Shown: positions 32,521-45,400 of the stretch, piece by piece | How positions within the stretch are numbered: position 1 is the stretch's first letter | How the letters are laid out: every line of letters starts with the position of its first letter | Source of the DNA: Carposina sasakii | Taxonomy: Eukaryota > Arthropoda > Insecta > Lepidoptera > Carposinidae | DNA: 64,000 nucleotides | Assembly (NCBI GenBank): GCA_014607495.2 | Contig: CP053169.1 | Coordinates: 682,001-746,000 of the forward strand | Reading direction: 5' to 3' | The notes under the pieces: generated by a model | What the model saw: only the letters and a program-made list of their open reading frames with translations | What the model was told of the DNA's origin: nothing | Database searches by the model: none | Program-made: the position numbers and the translations under genes

Positions 32521-32670
32521 ATGATTAAGACGTAAACGGCAAATTGTGGAAGTAGTTCTCTTGCTTGCATTTTTATACATTGAGAACCAAAGCTTACAGG
32601 GAATGACGTCCTGAATGTCTCGTATGGTCTCAGATGAAGCGTTTGGTCTTAGTTCCACTTGCCTTTCCGG
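32521..32670 (-). pseudogene. LINE fragment, minus strand (5' part of the copy split by the LTR element)
   Basis: Minus-strand translation ends in STICRLRLNH exactly at the LTR junction; across the LTR element it would resume at SCTPVHLAKIKV with the reading frame unbroken once one ATGAT is counted. The parallel LINE at 35300-35410 reads SVISRLRLGHICTPVFLAKI. Confidence 0.8.
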
Positions 32671-32769
32671 GATAAACTATTTAAAAAAATATATGTCAAT
32701 GTCAATTTTGGGTTCGGCGGAAAAAGCTGGCAGGGAGCGGGATTCGGCGGGAAAAGCTGAAAGGGAGCG

Positions 32770-35700
32770 GGTGTGAAAATCAATGTGTGTGGGATGCAGA
32801 TTGCACAAAACAAATTAAAATAAGGAATACAGCAGAAAGAAACTTTGTCCGTAATCCTACATCTATAACGAATTACGTCCATTATAAAAAAACCAACGCG
32901 GAGTCTAAGAGGTTCTTATTGAATAAAAAACGCCTGGGGTGGCGAACCTTTTGTGAATCGTTATCGCCGCGTACACCTTCCTCTATAGTCTGGAGAAGAA
33001 TTAGCAGCTTTCGACGCTCATGTAATGATCACAATGCCACATCCACCAACATGACAGACTCTTGGCTCCCCGGATTCATAGATAAGCTTGCACCCCCATA
33101 CGTTCCTCCTTTAAATTACTTCCCATCTTCTTTTCCTCTTCCTCTTTCCAGTAATGACCCTATGGACTCACCTTTCCTATACACCGAACTGCTCTGTGCT
33201 CTGGATGGTCTAAAAGATTCTGCCCCAGGTGCTGACGGAATTCCTTATTCTTTTATTATTAACTGTTCTCAAGCCGCTAAATTATTTTTCTTAGATTTAA
33301 TAAACCTTATATTTACTAGTGGGATTCTTCCCCCATCTTGGAAAACTCAGATTATAATCCCGATCTTAAAACCCGGAAAAATTCCATCCGAGTCGTCTTC
33401 TTACAGACCGATTGCGTTATCATCCACTTTGGTAAAAATATTTGAGCATCTTATTAAAAATCGTCTCGAATGGATTGTAGAAAATAAGAACATTCTACCA
33501 AATTCCCAATATGGTTTCCGTAGAGGTAGAAGCACACTCGATAGCCTGAGCATCTTTACCACAGATATTCGGCGTGCATTTTCCAACAATGAGTCTGTCA
33601 TTGGCGTATTCTTGGATGTTTCCTCGGCGTATGATAATGTTCTACTTCCTGAGCTCAGAGCGAAATTGCTACAGCTGAGCCTACCAGTGAGGCTAGTTCA
33701 TATAATATGTCACATGCTCATGGCTAGATCCATTTCAATTCGCGTGAATGGCCATATACACTCGACGAGGCTTATATGGAAAGGCCTCCCCCAGGGGTCG
33801 GTCTTAAGTCCGCTGCTATACAATCTTTATACATATGACCTTGAAAGATCAGTGACTAGCTTTTGTGACATCTTACAATACGCCGATGACATTGCTCTTT
33901 ACTCCTCAGCCAGATCTCTAGATATTGCCGCTTCTAGACTCAATTCAGCTCTGTCGTATCTCAATATATGGCTATCAGACCACGGCTTGTCACTGTCTCC
34001 TCCGAAATCCACAACAGTGATATTTTCTCGTAGAAAAAACCTACCCAATGTTGACATACGTATTGATGACTGCCCAATTCCCGTCCAAAACCACACAAAA
34101 TTTTTAGGCATTTTTTTCGACTCTAAACTAAATGGTATACACCATCTCAAATATATCTGTGGCAAGGCAGAAAAAGGCGTTAACATCTTACGTTCTCTTT
34201 CTAACGTCCATTGGGGATCGCATCCTTATAGTCAAAAACTTCTATATAACGCGATCGTGCGGAGTCACTTTGATTATGGCTGCTTTATACTAGAACCATG
34301 CAGTAAGTTACATTTAGATAAACTTATCAAGATACAATCTAAATGCTTGAGAATAATCATTGGCGCTATGAGGTCATCACCAATAAACGCGTTACAGGTA
34401 GAGTGTTTAGAACCCCCCTTACATCTGAGGCGTCAGTATATGAGCGACAGATATTATTTTAATGTGTCTCAATACTCCTCACATCCTCTCCATAACAAAT
34501 TACTAGATTTATCCCAATTGACCTCTTCCTCTAATTATTGGACCCATAAGGTCCTACCTCCATTAGTTAACAGTTTTCATAAAGTCAAAAATCTTACTTC
34601 CCCAGTTGTCCAAACTTCCAAAAATCCTATCTATTTATCCCCATTTGAATCCCTCATTTTTCATCCTCAAGTCATTCTCAACTTTGGTATTAATAAAGAC
34701 AACCCGGATGCAAATAATTTTTTTATCAGTAAACTTTCCCAAGACTGGCCAGAATGGATCACAATATTTACTGATGCTTCCAAACTCGAGGAAAATGGTC
34801 CGGTAGGATCTGCAGTCTGGATCCCCAGGTATAAATTAATATTAAGCTTCAAATGTTCACCTTTATCAACTGTTTATTCGGGAGAGGCTATTGCCATCCT
34901 CGAAGCAGTCTCCTTTGTTAAATCCCATAAACTTGATAAATGTCTGATCTTCTCTGATTGTCTAAGCTGCCTTCAGGATATTGTTGCATTGCCCTTTCGT
35001 TCCAAAAAGTCTCTCAGCATTGTCTTTCAAATAAAGGAAGTCTTGTTGGACTGCCACAAGTCTGGCATTAATGTTGCTCTGGCTTGGATTCCGGGTCACA
35101 GTGGTATAGTTGGTAATGAGGCAGCTGATGCCTGTGCAAAGAGTGCAATTGTAACTGGCATAAACTCACATAGTGGCTGTTTTGCTCGTGACGTTCAGTG
35201 CTCCGCTCGGTCTGCAATGGTTAAAGCTTGGAATGAGTCTTGGCAAAGAACCCGTCAAATCAAGGGTAAACATTACGGGTCTCTACAAACTTCAATCCCA
35301 ACCAGGCCCTGGTTCTTTACTCATCGCAATTTCACCAAGTCTGTTACATCTGTCATCAGCCGACTAAGGTTGGGTCACATTTGCACACCAGTTTTTCTAG
35401 CCAAAATCCATGTCCGTGATCATTCTATTTGTGAATGTGGTCTCGAGGAAGGATCGTTGGAACACATGTTCTTTTACTGCCCTAAAATATCTGTCCCCTT
35501 GTATGATCTTTTACCTGTGAATATTATTCGTCCCATTAATGTAAATTTCCTTTTAACTTTAGTTGATACCAAATTTGTATATATTTTAGCCAAATTTATT
35601 AAACTCAATAGCCTCAAACTTTAGTTCGAGGCTATTGAGTTTAATGGATATGTGTAATAACTTGTAGGTAGCTTGTAATTTTTGTAAGTATGTAAATTTT

Positions 35701-35985
35701 GTATTATTAATTCCTGTAGATAGCTAAATGTTATTCTTACCTTGTACATAGTTCCCTTCCCTATATTATTTAACGGTGTTGGGTATATATTTTATTGTTG
35801 TTTTGTTTTATTGTTCACAGGATACTCAACGTTTGCCCTCTGTCGGCAAGTAGTTTCATTCGTTTTTTTTTTTAATTTATTTTCTTTCACCGGAGCACTG
35901 TCCTGTCAAACCCTGACATTGGCAGAATCGTCGGTCAATCGACGGAGCCATATACGAAAGATTGAATTGAATTGAATTCATGGGC
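32770..35985 (+). mobile_element. Non-LTR retrotransposon (LINE) with RT and RNase H, 5'-truncated
   Basis: Carries the 945-aa frame at 32787-35624, then about 350 bp of 3' UTR ending in a short (TTGAA)n repeat near 35965-35980. The start falls just after where the endonuclease domain should be, so the copy is 5'-truncated. An RT followed by RNase H points to the I / R1 / LOA group; I cannot be more exact. Confidence 0.85.
32787..35624 (+). CDS. LINE ORF2 remnant: reverse transcriptase and RNase H
   Basis: 945 codons open without a stop. RT landmarks: APGADGIPYSFI (about 147-158), SSYRPIALSSTLVKIFEHLI, PNSQYGFRRGRSTLDSL, a first aspartate block GVFLDVSSAYDNV, LPQGSVLSPLLYNLY and the catalytic YADD (QYADDIALYS, about 360). 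RNase H landmarks follow: FTDASKLEENGPVGSAVW (about 660), a YSGEAIAILEA block, SDCLSCLQDI and WIPGHSGIVGNEAADACAKS. It ends with a Cys/His cluster ICECGLEEGSLEHMFFYC. The apurinic endonuclease domain is absent and no ORF1 is seen. The frame is strikingly intact for a truncated copy, suggesting recent arrival. Confidence 0.9.
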   Translation: MWDADCTKQIKIRNTAERNFVRNPTSITNYVHYKKTNAESKRFLLNKKRLGWRTFCESLSPRTPSSIVWRRISSFRRSCNDHNATSTNMTDSWLPGFIDKLAPPYVPPLNYFPSSFPLPLSSNDPMDSPFLYTELLCALDGLKDSAPGADGIPYSFIINCSQAAKLFFLDLINLIFTSGILPPSWKTQIIIPILKPGKIPSESSSYRPIALSSTLVKIFEHLIKNRLEWIVENKNILPNSQYGFRRGRSTLDSLSIFTTDIRRAFSNNESVIGVFLDVSSAYDNVLLPELRAKLLQLSLPVRLVHIICHMLMARSISIRVNGHIHSTRLIWKGLPQGSVLSPLLYNLYTYDLERSVTSFCDILQYADDIALYSSARSLDIAASRLNSALSYLNIWLSDHGLSLSPPKSTTVIFSRRKNLPNVDIRIDDCPIPVQNHTKFLGIFFDSKLNGIHHLKYICGKAEKGVNILRSLSNVHWGSHPYSQKLLYNAIVRSHFDYGCFILEPCSKLHLDKLIKIQSKCLRIIIGAMRSSPINALQVECLEPPLHLRRQYMSDRYYFNVSQYSSHPLHNKLLDLSQLTSSSNYWTHKVLPPLVNSFHKVKNLTSPVVQTSKNPIYLSPFESLIFHPQVILNFGINKDNPDANNFFISKLSQDWPEWITIFTDASKLEENGPVGSAVWIPRYKLILSFKCSPLSTVYSGEAIAILEAVSFVKSHKLDKCLIFSDCLSCLQDIVALPFRSKKSLSIVFQIKEVLLDCHKSGINVALAWIPGHSGIVGNEAADACAKSAIVTGINSHSGCFARDVQCSARSAMVKAWNESWQRTRQIKGKHYGSLQTSIPTRPWFFTHRNFTKSVTSVISRLRLGHICTPVFLAKIHVRDHSICECGLEEGSLEHMFFYCPKISVPLYDLLPVNIIRPINVNFLLTLVDTKFVYILAKFIKLNSLKL

Positions 35986-36425
35986 CCATGTAAGTTTTTC
36001 TGCAATAATTTTTCATTTTGACTAACTTTACACTTGTTCTTGAGGATTTTCTCGGCGTTTCCATTCATCATCATTATTATGATCCATCATAAATTCAGAA
36101 ATCATTTACTAAAGACAATGGCTGTATGGGTTTAGTTCCCCTTGCCTTTCCTTCGGGATAAACTTTAAAAAAAAAAAACAAATATAATGCACAAAATCAC
36201 AAAATTATAATAAAATAATAATAGATATATACAATATAATCATTTAAAATTGCGATTTAAATTTACTGGATTCTAGTTTCCAACAGAACACCTTTTGGCT
36301 CGAATTCAAATTGAGATACATCGTGGAGTAGAGGAAAGAAGTTTTGACCAGAGTTCAACGCCGACTTTAAATCTCTAGTCAACGCTTAAAAAGTATTAAA
36401 TTGGAGTTATTTGAACTTAATCAAA
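35986..36425. other. PHF12 upstream region
   Basis: AT-rich, no exon seen. The motif CTTGCCTTTCC..CGGGATAAACT at 36145-36170 also occurs at 32657-32680, on the other side of the LINE copy. The PHF12 promoter probably lies between about 36240 and 36425, but no core element stands out. Confidence 0.4.
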
Positions 36426-39400
36426 ATGTCCAATGTTGGCTATGATTTAGACACTTCGGGCGGGCTTATGCCGGTATGGTTTTGTACACTTTGTACTATT
36501 AGTTCAACCATTTAAGCATGGCGTCATGTCGGTTCTGCCAGTTGGCTATGGATGGTTTTGTTATTTCATGATTATTTTCAGCTTATCCGCGCCCTAATAA
36601 AGCCGCCAGATGAGGAAGTTAGCACCCAAAAGCCTAAGAAGCATCCTTATTACAAGAGACCTGGCAAAGGCCACAACCACGATTCTTGCGACGCGTGCGG
36701 CGAAGGCGGCGATTTGATTTGCTGTGATCGCTGCCCTGCTAGTTTCCATCTCGGTTGCTAGTGAGTACACAGTAGACATGGGTAACTCCGGACACAACTA
36801 TATCCTCGGATATATATCCAGAGGAGGATATGAATCAACTCCTTCACTTTAAAGAAAGTTACCATATCCTATATCCGACCCACTCCGACCTACCGAATAA
36901 TGCCGAAGATAAGAATAAGTGAGCGAGACGGAATGCGAACGCACCAGAACGCGCGATACTATCGCAGTAGACGCATGAGCGTGAATGTAACGACATTACA
37001 CGAGTATATACGAATACTCACGAGCGACAGGCATGCCGTTTAGTATAAATATTTGTTTTCGTAATTATAATTTTCAAAATTTCTATTTATTCCGTTTTAT
37101 ATTTGATCTTAAGTATTTTGTTTTTAATGTAAATAAAAGCTGTTTGGATTTGGAATTATTTTTAGGACAATAGTTTTAGTGTACCTATTTAGTAATTTTT
37201 AAATACGCCTCAAATATTCTAATTATTATTTGGATAGATCATCCCAATCATATCTCGGTTCGCTTAATCTCTTCATTCCCGGATATGTACGCGGAGTTGG
37301 ACCTGTTAAAAGGACACCTACAACAACCTAACCAAACCAATCCCAGTCATATCTCGCTCCACTTAATCTCTTCGTTCCCGGACATGCACGCGGAGTTGGA
37401 TCTGTTAAAAGGACACCTACAACAACCTAACCAAACCAATCCCAGTCATATCTCGCTCCACTTAATCTCTTCGTTCCCGGACATGCACGCGGAGTTGGAT
37501 ATGTTAAAAGGATATATATCCATAGTCGGAGTGATTTGCTACATGTTCAATCCTTTCCCGGATATGATTAGCCCATGCCTAGTACACAGTCAGCTACATT
37601 CACATATTTTGGAAATTTGTGTAAAAAGTGTCAGTAACACATTTTTATTACAATACAGGTCGGACTTGTACCAACAAAGGTATTAAAATTATCACTGGAA
37701 TCATAAAATGCTCATAGCATGCATAGATTAGTTTAAATGAAACTTATGACACCTTCAGAATTTCAAAATCTCATTATAGTGATCCAACACCATTAGAATT
37801 TCAAAATCTCATTATAGTGATCCACCATTGGATGAGAATGACATTCCATCTGGGCTGTGGCTGTGTCGTGAGTGCCGAGCCTCGGATGAAGCTGCTACTA
37901 GCACTAAGAGCAGTCGGGCTCAGTCTCCTGCTGATTCTAAATCTGATACCGAGAGGAAGACAAGGTAATTGTAAAATTATGAGGATTGTTTTACCTTAGT
38001 ACTAAATTAAATGTATGAAGCTATACAAACTCTTTTATAATCTAATAAAAACTTATGCTACTAATGATTTTAGTACCTCATGAACTTATTTCTATATGTA
38101 AAGTAAATGAATATGTTTTGTTCACCATAATTTTTTAAATCTATATATTATAATAAAAATGTAACGGATCACTGTCTGTACATGGAAGATATATGAGAAA
38201 AAAATATTATAGGAGACCTTTATTAATATAATAGTACACAAAAGAATGATTTTTTGAATTTTTGTCAGTTTGTCTGTGCGTTTCTCGGAAACGGCTGAAC
38301 TGATTTCGATGCAGTTTTCAGGAATATATTGTGCAAGGTCCCACTTAACATAAAGGCTACTTTTCATCCCGGGAAAATGCTTTTATCCTGGGTAATTTCG
38401 ACATTTTGTTTTTTCTATAGTCCACGCGGACTGAGTCGCGGGCGTCCCCTGGTAATATATATATATTTTTCCTTTTAAAAGAAGCTAAAAAAATCTAGGT
38501 CTCTCCGTAACTCTGCTAAAAGGAAGAATCAAGATGAAACCGTGACAGTCAAAGATGAGACTGACAAGGAGGAGCAGATGGAGAAAGAAGAGAAAGAGCT
38601 ATCTGCGATGGAGGTTCTGGTGAAGGCTGCTAAGATCATGAATCCTCGGCAATTTGAGTTGCCCAGAGAGTTGAGGGTGCCTTGCCCATTTCCAGGGACA
38701 GATAAAGGTATTAATACTTGTGCTTTCTGTTGAATGGTATATATTTTTAAATAGCTATCTTATATTTGTTTAGAATTACTTGTAAAAAAAATTGAAGGCA
38801 GTTCAAACTTATGAAGTGGATGATATTATGTCTTATCAACCAAATAATAATTTTAGAGGGCAGAACAGATTTTTTTGGGAATAAGTAGATGCCTCCCCAA
38901 AGAAGATATACATCCTAAAAATTAAAATTAAACTTACATGCACAAAAAACTAGACTTAAACACTGCACCATAACACATTTTTTCAATAACACTCGTGTAT
39001 AACATAATTAAATAAATAATAAGTAAATAGATATGTACTTGACTTTTTATTATTTCGGTTACTACAACGACATTAAAGTGGTCCCTCTGCTGTTGTTATA
39101 ACCGAAATTCACTGTACATCCTCTGGGACTTCACTAGAAAACATCAGCTGCAACTCTTCCCCTACCTACATAGTTATTTATTTTGTATACAGCAGTTTGT
39201 GCACAGCAGTGTGTATGTATATTATTATGGGACATGGTCCTTCACAGATCCGGGCAGCACAAGCACGGTGTCTGCGGACGCGTGGGGGCTGGTGCCGCTG
39301 CCGGCGCGCGCCTGCCACGCCTGCGCTCGCACCTGCAAGCACGCGCCGCTGCTGCAGTGTGACTACTGCGAGCTGCTGTACCACCAGGTACCGGGACACG

Positions 39401-42400
39401 CGTCTGTGTGCACTGTGCCACGCCTGCGCTCGCACCTGCAAGCACGCGCCGCTGCTGCAGTGTGACTACTGCGAGCTGCTGTACCACCAGGTACCGGGAC
39501 ACGCGTCTGTGTGCACTGTGCCACGCCTGCGCTCGCACCTGCAAGCACGCGCCGCTGCTGCAGTGTGACTACTGCGAGCTGCTGTACCACCAGGTACCGG
39601 GACACGCGTCTGTGTGCACTGTGCCACGCCTGCGCTCGCACCTGCAAGCACGCGCCGCTGCTGCAGTGTGACTACTGCGAGCTGCTGTACCACCAGGTAC
39701 CGGGACACACGTCTGTGTGCACTGTGCCACGCCTGCGCTCGCACCTGCAAGCACGCGCCGCTGCTGCAGTGTGACTACTGCGAGCTGCTGTACCACCAGG
39801 TACCGGGACACGCGTCTGTGTGCACTGTGCCACGCCTGCGCTCGCACCTGCAAGCACGCGCCGCTGCTGCAGTGTGACTACTGCGAGCTGCTGTACCACC
39901 AGGTACCGGGACACGTGTATGTGTGCACTGTGCCCCGGAGACACGCGTCTGTGTGCACTGTGCCCTGGGGACACGTGTCTGTGTGCACTGTGCCACGCCT
40001 GCGCGCGCACCTGCAAGCACGCGCCGCTGCTGCAGTGCGACTAAAGTAAAATTTTCAGGCATTAATTTGGTGAATAATCAAATAGATTTTGTAAATACGA
40101 GCCCCGTTTTGGCTGCAATCTGTCAATGTCAAAGTCGATCGGACAAAGGTAATGACTTTGTCGTGCAGCCTGAATATGGTCTTTTTATATATGTTTAATA
40201 TTATTATAATTTTTTTTTCTACTAATTTAACAATTAATGACTAATATGTATATTTTTAATATTTATTTATCCATACAATTGGTATACATTACAAAAAGAC
40301 CAAATAGATATCCTAACAAATTGGTACTCAACACTATACAGAGAACCGCTAGATTTCGGAAAAACTGTCTCTGTGTGTGCATAAAAATTTATAATAATAT
40401 ACCAGATCAAATTAAAGACCTGCCTATTAATAAGTTTAAAACTGTGTTGTTTCGGTGGCTTGTTCTAAGGACTTTTTACTCGATCGAAGAGTTTTATAAC
40501 TGTAAAGACACTTTTTAAATGTATGTTTGCTCGGTCATGTGGTGCCTGTTTGTGTTAGACGGTGACTTGTATTTAATTGTATTTTATTTATTCGTGGATT
40601 TGACATCTGATATTAATTTTATATTATTGTACTGTGTGAACTAAAATGTCTTCACTTAATTTAAATTTAAATTTGCATGCCATATGTTTATGGCTGTATA
40701 GGATGTTTCCTATTAACAATTTGACACCTTTTCTGTACCCTATACAAGAGCAAATAAACATATTCTATTCTATTCTATTCTATTCATAATAATTTTATAT
40801 TTCAAAACTAATATGTAGGTATTAACATTTATTATTTTATATTTTGATTGAGGGTATAAAAATGATTTGCAATACATTGGTTTTAGTTGTTAGTTAGTTG
40901 GTTCGGTAGATAGAACTACTCGTAACATGGAAAACTAATCCTGATGATGCCACGGGTGTTGGCAAAACATATGTCGATTAAAACTTTTAATTGGTTTTCG
41001 GATTAGCAGCTATGTATTTATGGTTGCATGCTAGGTGCTTGGGTCTAGCTTCTCGTTGCGACTGTAGTAAGACACTACGTGATCATGAGTCGGCAGATCC
41101 GAGGGTCAGCGGAGGGTGTAGGCTCCTATGGTGGGTGACCCCTCAATAGAGATTTGAACTTGCGAATAGTGACGCCTGATACAATTAAATGTCTTCACTG
41201 TGCCCCGAGGACACGTGTCTGTCTGCACTGTGCTCCCATGTTCCCAATGTATGAATAACTATAACTTCATCTTTCAGGACTGCCTCGACCCTCCCATGAC
41301 TGCCCTGCCGACAGGACGTTGGATGTGTCCCAATCATGTGGAACAGTTCATTGTAAGTATACACGTGTTATGTCAATGTTCCTCTTTTTCTACACACTCC
41401 ATACACGGGTGTCTATTTAGAATACAGATTTTTTATATCGATATTAATTTTATCGAAAACTATTCCACGATTTTTAATATATTTTATTTTCATTTCATCG
41501 AATAGTTAATCATCGCTGTTTCAAACGTTTCTTAAAAAAAAAAAAATTAAAGTTGTTATGATTACCAGAAAAACGATACATCGAACTTACATTTCATAAA
41601 AGTATTAAGTTATCGATGAAACTATTCGTAAAAACACGTTACAATGTGTATATGGTTTTTCACGTAACAACTATGTAACATGCACGCAAACATGCAGACT
41701 GCAGCAAACATGCAGCATGCAAGCAAACATGCAGACTGCAGCAAACATGCAGCATGCAAGCAAACATACAGCCTGCAGCAGGCATGGCTTCTGTCACGGC
41801 TCCGGCGGTCCCATGCGAGCTTATCGTCGCAGATGGATGTAACGTTCACCACCGCACGTTCGGTTTGCTGGCCGACACAGCCTCACCCGCGGCAGCAGTG
41901 TTGGCAACCTAGAATGATGCGCTGATCGTACCAGGGGCGTAAAATTATCGTACCTGACGAAAAATTATCGTATACTTTTGAACGACATAAAAAAATCGTT
42001 AATTATTAATAAAAATAGATATTATTACGAACTTATATTGCGCTCAGCCGCTCGTCATGTCCTTTTTCGAATTTTATGATTTTCACATGGGTACATTGCG
42101 TACAAATGGCGCGAAAATTTGTGTTACAAAAGTTTTACAAAAATAAAATGGCTCCAAAGTTGATCAGTCGATTATTAAATTTATTCATGAACACATAAAA
42201 TTGACAAAATATGTAATATTCAACGAGATATATATTTCTTATCTATATATGAGTGAACGAAACTATCGAAATCCATTACAATTCGAAAATTATCGTACAT
42301 TTGTGTACGATAATGAATCGCAATCGTACATCGTACGCTGGTATCAAATTATCGTGCATGTACGATAATTATCGTACGGTTGCCAACACTGCGCGGCAGT

Positions 42401-45400
42401 GAGTGTTACATCCGCCTGCTCCTCAGGTCGCGGGCCGCCTCGCCGCTCCGCGCCTCCGCACTGCACTCTAGGGGTAGGGCAGACTGCGTGGAGTCGGGGT
42501 AAACTAAGTCGAGTTAAATATTTTTTTTTTATTCATCCCAATTTTTGTTTTGAATAATTCTCTAGAAAGAAGAACTAATTAACTGCATGAAATCGTATTT
42601 TGTCATGTACATTGATTTATTGAGGTAAAAATCGATGTTTCAATTATTTTGCAAACTGAAGCATACGATGACACAAAAATATGGGTAACAAAACTTCGAT
42701 GTATAAAAATGTATAAAACATGAAAACAAATAACGATGAACTGTGTTTTTAGATAACGTATAAGTATTCGAGGAAATGAAATTGCGATGTAACCTAACTC
42801 TAGGATTTGTTAAATATTGTACTGCGAATCGTTTTATGGGTAATGTAAATCGTTGAAAGGAATTGCGATAAAATGATGTATTCCCCCCCCATACACACGT
42901 GTGCCCAAAATGTGGTAATCAGAACTGCAGGCTCATGAAGCTACAGCCACGTTTAGTTTAGTGGGGCCAGATGTTAAAGATCAGCGACAAGTTGATAGCT
43001 AATTTAATATCGCGTGAGAGAATGCCCTTGAGTTTTTTAGTCATACGACGAATATGGTAGGAGATTCAGCTGATGTATACAAATAAAGCTCTGCATCAGC
43101 ACAGGATTCTTTTTCTATATACATGAAAATTTGTTTTTATTTACTGATCCTATACGTTACTAAGTATACTTACTGTCCCCCTAGTTTGCAATAGCAAAGC
43201 AATAGCAAAGCCTAAGCCGCGCGATCGCGATAATTGTAAGTGTGCGTGCGCAACGAGCGCTCGGCGCCCCCTCGCGCCCCGCACACACACACACTCAATT
43301 ATCGCGATCGCGCCGCTTTGCTATTGCAAGTTACGTATTCAGGGGGACAAATGGGCCCATCACTCATTCCCACCACTCCTGTAAGCCAGGATCAACAGAG
43401 GCGACCAGAAAAATGCCAATAATGCCTAGAAAAATACAAACACAAACAAATAATAAGTTAATTTTCACACGGCAGTGTTTCCAAAATGGCGTGGCCAGAG
43501 CTTTGATGATCTTTCATTCTGGCTTATTTACTTTCATACTTACTTTTAACACCAACTTGCAACATTCACTTGTAATACCACTCGAACTTGCAACATTCAC
43601 TTACAAACACCCCCGTTTCCCCTTAGGACTGGAAGCTAGTGAACTCTATATCAGCGACGGAGCGCGTGGCGCTATGGGATCATTTCGCGGCACCACTCGA
43701 CCAGCACGCGGTTAAGATCGACTTCATACGCCGGGCTAGGGAGACAAGGCCGCGGTTCCGGTAAGCTTTATACAAACATTATCTATCTATCTTCTTCTTC
43801 TATACATATAATAAAAATGTAACGGATCGCTGTCAGTACGTGGAAGATATATGAGAAAAAATATTATAGGAGACCATTATCAACGCAATAGTACTTAAAA
43901 GAAGGATTTTTTTGGAATATTTGTCTGTGCGTTTGTGCACGCTAATCTCAGAAACGGCTGAACATATTTCGATGCAGTTTTCAGGAATATATTGTGACAG
44001 GTCCCACTTAACATATAGGCTACTTTTTATCCCGGATAATTTGGACATTTTGTTTTTTCTGTAGTCCACGCGGACGGAGTCGCCGGCGTCCACTAGTAAC
44101 ATAGTATAAAACAAAGTCGCTTCCCGCTGTCTCTCTGTCCCTTAGATCTTTTAAACAGCGCAACGGATTTTGATGCCTGATTCAAGTTCATACACACATC
44201 AGCCTATGTATTGCAGTCCACTTCTGGACGTAGGCCTCCCCCAGGGCACGCCACAAGGCTACTGCCATAGAGGGAATTTGTCCATAATCACCACGCTGGG
44301 CAGGCGGGTTGGGCAGGAATAAATAATGGCATAAGGGCAGAAAAATGCTGACCTTTAATTTCTAAATTAGTCTATAGTCTTCCCCGCAAATTTCTACTAT
44401 TCAAATTCAAAATCATTTATTCGACATGAAAGCATTAACAACTTGTTTGTCTATGTTCTTTTAATGTTACTTTCTATGTTCACACCCCAAAATGAAACCG
44501 CTACTAAACAAAAAAAAGCAGGTGAATTTAAACAACCTAAAAAATTAAATCGCAAAGCTTTTGCTTTGGCAACGGTCACCACCCCAAGGTGCGATTTGTT
44601 ACGGTCTGTCAGGCATAAGTTGGCGATTCGGGACTTAATAGCCACCAACGTAGAGCTAATAAGAGTTAAGGTCGCCTAAAGACGAAAACCAACATTAGGT
44701 CTGACACACCGAATGACTCTACTATTACTGTTACACTATTTCAGCGAAGTGTTATTGCTTAGAAGAAGAAATAGCAATAAAGCTCCCAGCGACACAGTCA
44801 AAACTAAGTAACATATTAACAAAAGAATCTAACATTGGATTATGTATCAGATAAGCATAGTAACTCTTAACTCACTTAGTGTGTATAAATTCAAGTATGA
44901 CTATCAATGTCCAGTATAAAGCCATCGACCCTGCCTCCCCGTGGACGCGTGCGTGTGCCAGAAATGGTTCGCTACCATTACGAGCACCCACCTGCCTTGC
45001 TGCCGTCGCGACGGGAATATGTACGCTGTTTGAATGGTAACTATTTATTTATGAACTACTTTTCAAAATAATTTGATGTAAGATGAAAACTCAAAGTCAG
45101 ATATGTCTACAAACAAATCGTAATGCCTTTACTGTATACTTACCATAAAGAGGAATGTATATTTATTTATTTGTGATTCATGTTTATTTTTCATGATTCA
45201 TGATTGTTTGATTCTGAAAAATTGTCGATAGGTTCTCTACATATTACATAGCTTTTCGCTTAACATACCCCGTCTGTTACACTCTCTATATGTAAATACG
45301 GTTATTTCGCTTGCACTAGTGAAAACGGTTCCATGGCACGCATTACACCTACTTTTTCCACCAACCTGACCCTACAGAATCTTAACCCTTCATTTTCTCA

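Noticed and set aside
41622..41852. Cys-rich minus-strand peptide
   Set aside because: Arises from the short GCAAACATGCAG tandem repeat.
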